Assembly: GCA_000499405.2 (NCBI GenBank)
Contig: HG738139.1
Span: 194,564 to 258,563 of the forward strand
Source: Onchocerca volvulus
Taxonomy: Eukaryota > Nematoda > Chromadorea > Rhabditida > Onchocercidae
DNA length: 64,000 bases
Direction of reading: 5' to 3'
Part shown: piece after piece, positions 56,521-64,000 of the stretch
Layout: each line of letters starts with the position of its first letter
How positions within the stretch are numbered: the stretch's first letter is position 1
Program-made: the position numbers and the translations under genes
The notes under the pieces: model-generated
The model's input: only the letters and a program-made list of their open reading frames with translations
The model's database searches: none
Told to the model about the DNA's origin: nothing

Positions 56521-58724
56521 TGACACATTAACACAGATGATGACGATGATGGGGTGAGGGTGTTATGTTTGCTGAAGTGATATGAGAACGGTATTATCAT
56601 CGGGGAAGCAGAAACCTGGCTGGAACTTGCCAACCAACCTACCAGCCTGCCTAACTGAATCAGGCAGTTCTCTGCGGTCGTCTCTTTCTTCATCCAGTAA
56701 TTCAGTCTCTTCTTCTTGGTTCAGTTGAACAAGCTATCTAACTTAGCTAGCCCTTAGTTAGTTAGTTAGTTTAGATGGATTGATGGATAGATCAAAGTCA
56801 ATCTGATGGCTTGATTGGAGAATTGATTAGATGTCTACAACAATTAGTATTTCATTAAATCGATTACGATTATATGATTACTATTAATTATGAAAGCTTT
56901 AAAGTGCTCGACTTATCTTCTAGTGATGTTTTCAATTTATAATGGAATTTTATAAAATCTGATTGATCGAATTTCTAGTTTAAAAGTTAAGATTTGATTG
57001 GCATGAATACTGAGATGTTCTTTTTTTGCATAACATTTGATTCATCTGTTGCATGCGATAATTTGAATTGATCGAATCTAAACTTATGAGAGAGAAAAAC
57101 AATGTGTATTCTGGTGTTGCATTATTAATACTTGCCGTGTTGAATAATATGTAAGTAACAACAAATTTATGCTATCTAATTAATCACTGCATAATTTATA
57201 CATATTGATTTGTTGCACGATAGTTGTAAAATTCCAATCCTTCCCTTTTATTTACTTCCAATTCTTATTTTCAATTCAGACATTTCAATTAATTTGAAAT
57301 ATATAATTTTATTTCTAAGTAAATCCATAATTTCTACCCTTCCATTTCTCTTCTCTCTCTCTCTCTTTCTCTCTCAGGTGATCTCTCTATTTAACTATGA
57401 AATCATAAATAAAGAAAAAAAAAGCTAAGATTAGATCATGGAAAAGGATGAGTATTAAAAGTCTGTAAAAAGAATAAAGCAAGAATGTTTATTTTAATTG
57501 GTTTTTTCTCTCTGTTGTTGATAATTTGAAATTTCATGAAATCAAGCATGGAGTTATTGAATTTGCTGAAACTATGAGAATTTTAATCTAAAATATTCTA
57601 GAAAAGGAAAGGAAAGTCCATCCAAAATAGTAATTAAGTGCTTTTTTTTAAAATTAATTCAGCGAAATTTGTTCTCTTTTTTTTGATATATCTTCAGACA
57701 TAAATCCTTCTCCGTGTGCCTCTCTATTCAATTTCCATTTCAATTCTTCTCCCGAAAATTGGGTCAACATTTGTGTAAAATATATGGCATCAGAGCGATG
57801 TTGTTGTTGTTTTGGTTTGAATCAGTAAATTAGGAGTTGTGTTTCATATGAAATTTGAAATTAATGTTAATCAGGCTTAGATGATGATTTTCCGTTCATT
57901 CTTTTTTCTGAGATGTATTGTTCGGATCATGGCTGCACATTTGTGATCATAAATAATCGTGAAAAGAAGCTTAGCTTACTAATCCGTCCTTTAATTCATC
58001 CATTAATTACACCTTTGATATTACTTTTAAATTTCAGACATCAAAATCTTGTTTTGCTAGATTGACATCTCGTTATCATCCTGTATTTATCACTTATCAA
58101 TATTATTTATTATTATTATATATCATTATTAACTGTTATTATTATTACTAATATTATTACTACTATTATTATTTTTATTTTTAATTAATATTATTATGTA
58201 TGATACTGTTACATATGTTAGTGATTTATATTGATACTTACAACACTTTTTTCCTCGATTTCTTATGCCAACTGTTGTAATTGTTTGTTTTATATTGTTT
58301 CTTCTTTTTAACCTATGACCTTTTCTTATTCTTTTTTCTCTTTTTTGTTAGTGCAAGGTCAGTGTGGAAATCACCGGCGCTTTGATTTGTTGTATCATTA
58401 GCAATATTCTGGGAAGGAAGTTTTTTTTTCCTCCTTTTTTTAAATATCATTTAACTAAATTTTATGGTTTTAAATCCCATTTATGAGTCTTTCGTCTCTA
58501 TTCATTGCGCTTACGTAATCATTTTTCCTTATGTAACTATTTGATGTTAAAAATTATTCATAAAGATTGGGAATTTTTTATTTTTCAGATTTTATATCTG
58601 TAAATATCATTATCGAAGCTGATTGCTGGCAACATCGTTTACACGGATATTATTATCCTTATCCCTATATTAATTTATTATTATCATTATTACTACTTTA
58701 ATTATCTGCCCACAGATCACTATT

Positions 58725-58850
58725 GCAACAACAATAACAACAACAACAACAACAGCAGCAATAACAATAACAACAACAGTAAATACACGCTATTATTATT
58801 ACAACAACAACTACTACTAATACTATTACTATTATTACTATTATTATTGT
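58725..58850 (+). repeat. Trinucleotide cluster (CAA)n then (TAT/ACT)n
   Basis: CAA/CAG/ATA units (58725-58780) are followed by TAT and ACT units. It lies within 200 bases upstream of the ATG at 58923, so it may be in that gene's 5' UTR or promoter. On the minus strand it gives a poly-Leu artefact ORF. Confidence 0.85.
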
Positions 58851-58922
58851 CCTTTTGAATGTTTTGGGAGTTGAAATATAGAATCATCGAAGAATTGAGA
58901 AATATTCGATGCAATTAATGGT

Positions 58923-60124
58923 ATGAAGGAGAAGGAGCAATCATCGGTGGTATGTGTCGAGGAGGAGAAGAATGGGACAAATACAGCTGCGACAATATCA
59001 CCAAGCGCAAGTGAAGGAATTTTCGATGATTCCTGCTTTAAAGCACCGCTTCTTCTACCTCCCAGGTATCGCATCTTCAACTGATTCAAGATATCACTTC
59101 TTCAACTAACATTATTCTATAATCTCCATGCCAACTATTTATTATTGTGGTTTTTTTAAATGATAATATTTCAAGTTATTGTATTTATCAAATATTTATT
59201 TTATTAATCCACTTTATAGTGGCAGTATCTTTGACATATGAGTAAATAATAGTCGGATAATTTTTTGTATTTCACTTCTAATATATGTTAAAACTTTTTT
59301 TAGCTAATTAATCATCACTTCAACCTTTGAAATAAACAGTTTAATGGCGCATTTCTTTTCCCTATGTTACAGTAACTTCTTTGTCTGAAACGACAAAATT
59401 TTGAGATGGGAAAAAGATAAACCGTTTTGTGGCAATTCCAGACTAATATGTATTTTTATTTCCTTACATATCTAATTATTTGCTCAGTTAATATCAAAGA
59501 ATTCTTTCTTTCTTTTCCGAAAAAAAAGAAAGGTAAAGTTATTGGTGGACCTATACGAATAATATAGAACTCTCGCAGAATTAGATTACCCTTGACCTTT
59601 AATTTATGAGAATAATATAAGTGACAATTTTATAATCCTTCAGCAAAAAAAGAAAAGTTCAATTTTTTAATCAGTTTTCATTTATCATTTGATAACTCTC
59701 GGTCCTTTGCGTCCATTCAAATTTCATCATCGAATACTGACTGTACCAATAAGTTTGTAACAAATGAATAGTTTTTGTTCTTACAATGGAAGAATTGTGA
59801 TGAGTCTTCCATTTTAGATAGCTAAGTTTTCTACTTCTAATATATACTGTCAACTTGGATTAGATGATTGAATAATATTTATAATTAATATCGAAACTTG
59901 AATTACAATTGATGTTTTGAAAATTGGGGAAAAAATCGATTTTTGAACTTCGGTTTATGATCGAATTGATTACTGCACACAATTTACGACTTTAACTTTT
60001 AATTCTCAGCCTAAGATTGTTATTAACTGATGCTAATTTGATGACAAGTTTTCGCAAATCTAGCGAACAAAAAGAATACAAATAAAGTGAAATATTTCTA
60101 GAGAATTGCAATTTTTGTTCAATG

Positions 60125-60159
<35 letters not shown>

Positions 60160-63100
60160 GAGGAAAATTATACAATTAACCATTCCACAGGATACTTTCT
60201 TTCTTCTTTGTGTTCACTTGGCTACTGACAATCAATTTTGTATGATTCATTCGAGATATTTTCCGAACATTTTCCAGCATTTTTGCTATGTAACTTATTA
60301 GCAGAAGGAATTAGGGGAGGTAGCGGCAGAATTTATCAAATTGTTTCGAAAAAATGGAAAATTTATATTTATCATTCGTGAGATAATTCAGATGATCAAT
60401 TATTAAATTTTAATTATTCCATAATTTCGTTTAATTTTCCAGTTATACGCTAATAAAATAAATTATGAGTAATCGATAAGGGTGTGCTCAAATGTTTCAG
60501 ATTCAATTTTTCTAGTAAATGATTTTAAATATTTGTCACTAATAATTGTAAAAAATGAAATTATAGACAGTGAAAGAAAACTAGAAATAAAGCGAAGAAA
60601 AGGAAGGAAAAGAAAGAGAGAAGGAGAAGGGGAGGATGCAGAAGAGAGATTTGTGGGGATAAAGTGGGAAATGTATCATTTTTGACACTTTTATATAAAT
60701 TTAATTTCATGAAAAAAAGAAGAGGAAGAAAGGATGAAAAAAGAGAAACAATGTATTATAAGCAAAAGAGCTTCATTCTTCCTCTACTTTTTCTTCCCTT
60801 TCTCTCTCTTTCTCTCTTTCTTTCCCTTTTCTTTTTTCTCTTGTTTCACAATAATAGCAGCAAATAGCATCATAAATAAACTTTATCCGAGAATTTGGAA
60901 CTTTATTGTTGTTTTTATTAGTATTTAGAATTGCCACACAATTGCACTTAAATTGAATTGTTTGAAACAATTTTTAATTGAGGTTGCTGTGATTGTTCGA
61001 GAATGGCTCATTCCAAGCAATTAGAAAGACTTCATTTCACACATTACCACCTAGACATTCAATAAATTTGGGAGGAAGAAAGAGCAGTTAGTGCATGAGA
61101 TGAATTCGGACACGAACTGATAAGATTAGAACATTGGCACTGCTAAAAGGAAAAAGTATAATTGAAGTGTGAGGAAAGAGCGAAATTGCATGTGTGAGGA
61201 GAAAAAATTCAATTTTGAGAATAAAATAGCCCAAGTTCTTTGCAGCCATTTATTCAGTGGTCTGAAATATGCTCCGATTTATGGTCGCTTGTTTATTTTG
61301 TTTTATAAATGTGGAAATTCTCTTGCTTAAAATGATCTGCACTCTGGAAATCTTCTTTTCCCATCAGCTGTTGCTGATATCATCATCCTACTCCCTACTC
61401 ATCCACAGGGGATCTCCAGTGTACTTTGAAATTTGTATAAATAAAGTGAGCTGGACGGGAAAGGAGGAAAAGTCATTCCATTCCATCGATCTAACATTAT
61501 TTATAGCTTTTCCATTCTTCTTTCTCTTTTTTTCCTTCTTTTTTATAGCTCGCAGGAAGAAAAGAAACAAGTAATTAAGAATTAGTTAATTATTTAATAA
61601 TTATTTTTTCTATTATTACATCTGAAATTTTTGCATGAATGTGAAAACGAATGTAATATGCAACATCTTATGTTCTCAGTGATATTTCGTTTTATTTTGC
61701 TTATTTAAATCTTCTTGATTTTCAGATCAAATAAGTTTAGGAAAATACAGTTTTAAAAAGCTTCATTTCACAAAACTATTAAAAACAAAAAAAAAAAAAA
61801 GTTTCTAATCATTTTCACCTACATTCATTTTTGTATACGAAATAATGCGTTTAGGTTATTTATTACTAAGCTGAAGAAGAGAAGCAGAAAGAATGATCGA
61901 TTTTATTCTCAGTTAAATCGTGTATTAAGTATTTATACTGAATATTGTGATGAAAAGTTACGATCTTATGTTATAGAGTATCCTATTTACTGTAGCTTTA
62001 TCAAAAGTACATCTGATTATAAGTGAAATTATGGAAGAGAAGAAATATTATGATAGAGGAGAGAAACACATTAAATAATAATAATATTAAATTTGAATAA
62101 TAATAATAATTGTAGCCTTTATTTAGTATTCATCATATCATAGTAATTGATTATGATTATTTGTTTGTGATAATAGTATGAAGAAAAAAAAAGAATGAAA
62201 AATTTTGATTTGAAATAATTGCATGAAATATATGAAATGTCTAGTATATGGGCAGTAATTATTTTACCTAAATCTTATATTCATGATATCAATTTTAATC
62301 GAATATTTGAAAAAAATTTAATTGAATATTCGAAAATTTAATGTTTATTTTTTAAATACAATATGATTAATTTTTTGAAAAATTGGAAAAATTGAAAAAT
62401 TTTCATCAGCATACATATACGCCATATATATATATATATATACATATATATGAATGGAATTTTACATTGAGAAAAGGCGGGGGAGGAGAATGATTACATC
62501 AGACTGATTTATATTGACATGACTGATTCGTATATTGTGTTCATCATTTAATATTTAATTAGACCAGTATTTTGTATTCAATCGGTATTTTTTCCTTCTT
62601 TCCAGTTTTCCTACTGTTTTTTGTTTTTGTAAAATTAAATTTCATTTTTTCTCGTGTCTCATATTATCATTTGAATTTTAATTAGTGAAATTATCATCAA
62701 TGAGCACTACTATCCCATCCATTCATTTATTTTTATGAGATTTTGTTTCTTTGATATATGTATTTATTGGTTTTCTAAGGGGTAATTCTAATTTTTATCT
62801 GCGAACACTTTGATATGTCTTGGGTAAATAAGGGTTGTCACAATTTTGTTAATATTAATTCGAAACTTTACAAATATCAATTGGATAAATCAAAATTTGG
62901 AATTGAGGAATTCGAGAAAGAATAGTTCTATCTTCGGGAAAGATGGCAAAGTAAGAAGATGAAGGCTGAGTGATGTATTTTCAATTAAGTTTGCTATGGA
63001 ACTTTTAAATTAATTTGTGCATTAATTTCATTCTTTTTTTTACAGGAAAAGTGTCGGACGTCGTCGTGGAAGTTCACTTCGCAACGGACAAGCAATTAAC

Positions 63101-63181
63101 GTTTATCCGACGCCGAAGCGATCACCAAGTCCAATACAACCGTCAAAAGACGTGAAAGAGGAAACGCTTACCATTTCAAAC
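58923..63181 (+). CDS. Putative gene, two exons visible, function unknown, continues beyond window
   Basis: Exon 1 is 58923-59065 (ATG at 58923, donor CCCAG|GTATCG) and encodes 47 codons plus two bases: MKEKEQSSVVCVEEEKN..., ending FKAPLLLPP. Exon 2 is 63046-63181 (acceptor TTTTTTTACAG, donor AAAC|GTTAGC). It begins with the single base that completes AG|G (Arg) and continues KSVGRRRGSSLRNG, then the Pro/Ser-rich VYPTPKRSPSPIQPS and an acidic/basic end. Both exons are clearly more GC-rich than the 4-kb intron between them. The product so far is hydrophilic and disordered-looking, with a basophilic kinase-type RRRGSS site and no domain I recognise; it would suit the cytosolic N-terminus of a larger protein. 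Unseen exons may lie inside the 4-kb intron, and exon 2 could read on to a TGA near 63270 if the donor is not used. Confidence 0.5.
60132..60159 (+). repeat. 28-base T homopolymer
   Basis: Uninterrupted T run; length approximate because of sequencing slippage. Confidence 0.9.
62424..62452. repeat. (TA)n microsatellite
   Basis: Alternating A/T run with one C interruption. Confidence 0.9.
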
Positions 63182-64000
63182 GTTAGCATTATTTCTCGCT
63201 GTGCATTCGTACAAATTATGAAATGTTTAAATTTTCTTTATTTCAGCCTATTTAATCGTTATTTTTACTGAAATTTTAGAGGGAGACGAAAATTGAAATT
63301 GAAATTTTTTATTTGCTCAACAATAAATAATTATATTTCTTTTTTCTGTATATAATAATTATAGTGATTTAAGTAATTTTATTCATTTTATTTTAATATG
63401 AAAAAAAAAATACACGATAGAAACGGTAGATTAATTATTATTTCAATTATTCGCAGATAGGGCTTCTCTATTCGTTGTTAATTATTATGACGAGACATTT
63501 GTCGATACTTAATCTTATGAACATAATTGTTCAAATTATGATATTTTATAGATTGCATGGTTAGATAATTTATAAATAGTTAATATACGAAATCGAATTA
63601 CGAATGGTAATTAAAAATGAAGCATAAGAATAGTGATAAATATTACTGATAATAATTGTTTAATTTTGATTCATAATATCCTGTTTACACTAAAATTTGT
63701 TAAAGAACCTTAACACTTTGTTGGAAAAAAAAAAAACAAAAACGATTGTTTTGGTGAATTATAGTGTAAAAGAAGAATTTTATATTCCCTTTTTCCTCCT
63801 TTTTCCTTTTTTATTTGAATTACTTCATGAAGCAAAAACTGAATTGGAAAAATTTCTCTAATCGACTTTAAAATTATCTAATTTAAGTTTCTTTCATTTC
63901 TTTTTCTTTTTCCTTTTTTTTTTCTTTATTTCTACGGAATATATCAAAAAAGGAAAAAAAAAAAGACTAGAAAGGACATTTTTCCTTACTTTTTGTTAGA
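63182..64000. other. AT-rich sequence at the right edge, probably intron
   Basis: No exon is visible. If the donor at 63182 is used, this is the next intron of the gene starting at 58923. Confidence 0.4.

Larger units (their letters stand above)
30370..58922. other. Gene desert of about 28.5 kb
   Basis: No exon here is supportable by codon character plus splice signals on either strand. The content is AT-rich unique sequence, long T/C tracts (for example 34505-34700 and 47940-48190), A- and T-homopolymers, and the micro/minisatellites and inverted or direct repeats listed separately. ORFs in this interval are all low-complexity (Phe/Leu/Ser/Lys-rich, or repeat-encoded). It may be intergenic, an upstream regulatory region of the gene at 58923, or a very long first intron. 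Confidence 0.55.
59066..63045 (+). other. Putative 4-kb intron of the right-hand gene
   Basis: AT-rich sequence with a 28-T run (60132-60159), a polypurine stretch near 60590-60650 and a (TA)n run near 62424. The segment 61255-61570 is less AT-rich and contains an acceptor-like CATCCACAG and a donor-like AAA|GTGAGC. An exon there would break the phase of the flanking exons, so none is called. Confidence 0.4.

Noticed and set aside
56222..56693. Val-Cys and Thr-His repeat ORFs
   Set aside because: Translations of the (CA)n microsatellite on both strands.
58350..58395. Translation VQGQCGNH resembling the tubulin N-terminal VQAGQCGNQ motif
   Set aside because: Only eight residues, one residue short of the tubulin spacing, with the next residues RRFDLLYH unlike tubulin and a stop soon after. 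No other tubulin sequence is nearby.
61269..61574. 101-codon ORF with a hydrophobic stretch followed by RRKKRNK
   Set aside because: The hydrophobic part is a T/C-rich tract. Using its acceptor/donor-like sites as an exon would break the phase between the exons at 59065 and 63046.

Overview
The window is eukaryotic nuclear DNA and most likely comes from a nematode. It is strongly AT-rich, with long poly(T)/poly(A) and pyrimidine tracts and abundant microsatellites. Its few genes are split into short exons with 0.1-0.7 kb introns, and most acceptors read TTTCAG. A filarial-type nematode is the best guess from this composition and architecture, but I did not identify the species. I saw no bacterial (for example Wolbachia-derived) genes, tRNA, rRNA or CRISPR.

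Layout. (1) 135-7397, minus strand: fifteen exons, reconstructed with all phases consistent, of a sarco/endoplasmic reticulum Ca2+-ATPase (SERCA). The last roughly 150 residues lie beyond the left edge. (2) 7.4-15.9 kb: upstream AT-rich DNA with one unassigned 97-codon ORF at 9858-10151. (3) 15919-19976, minus strand: a decayed 4.06-kb Helitron for which both termini can be proposed. It carries broken Helitron replicase/helicase coding sequence and a degenerate 5' tandem repeat. A second short fragment with the same 5' end lies at 24462-24567 in the opposite orientation. (4) 27527-30273, plus strand: a five-exon gene for a 189-residue single-pass membrane protein. It has a Tyr/Gly-rich N-terminus and a PPxY motif (PPIY) in the C-terminal tail; its family is not recognised. 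(5) 30.4-58.9 kb: a desert of about 28.5 kb with no gene I can support. It holds micro- and minisatellites, a fold-back element and several small duplications. (6) 58923-63181, plus strand: two phase-compatible exons that may be the start of another gene, leaving the window on the right; its function is unknown.

Functionally the only well-understood product is SERCA, which pumps cytosolic Ca2+ into the ER/SR. Nothing ties the other two genes to it: they are on the opposite strand, far away, and show no operon-like spacing. The most informative non-gene content is the Helitron remnant, whose coding sequence resembles arthropod-type Helitrons as I remember them, and its inverted 5'-end relative.
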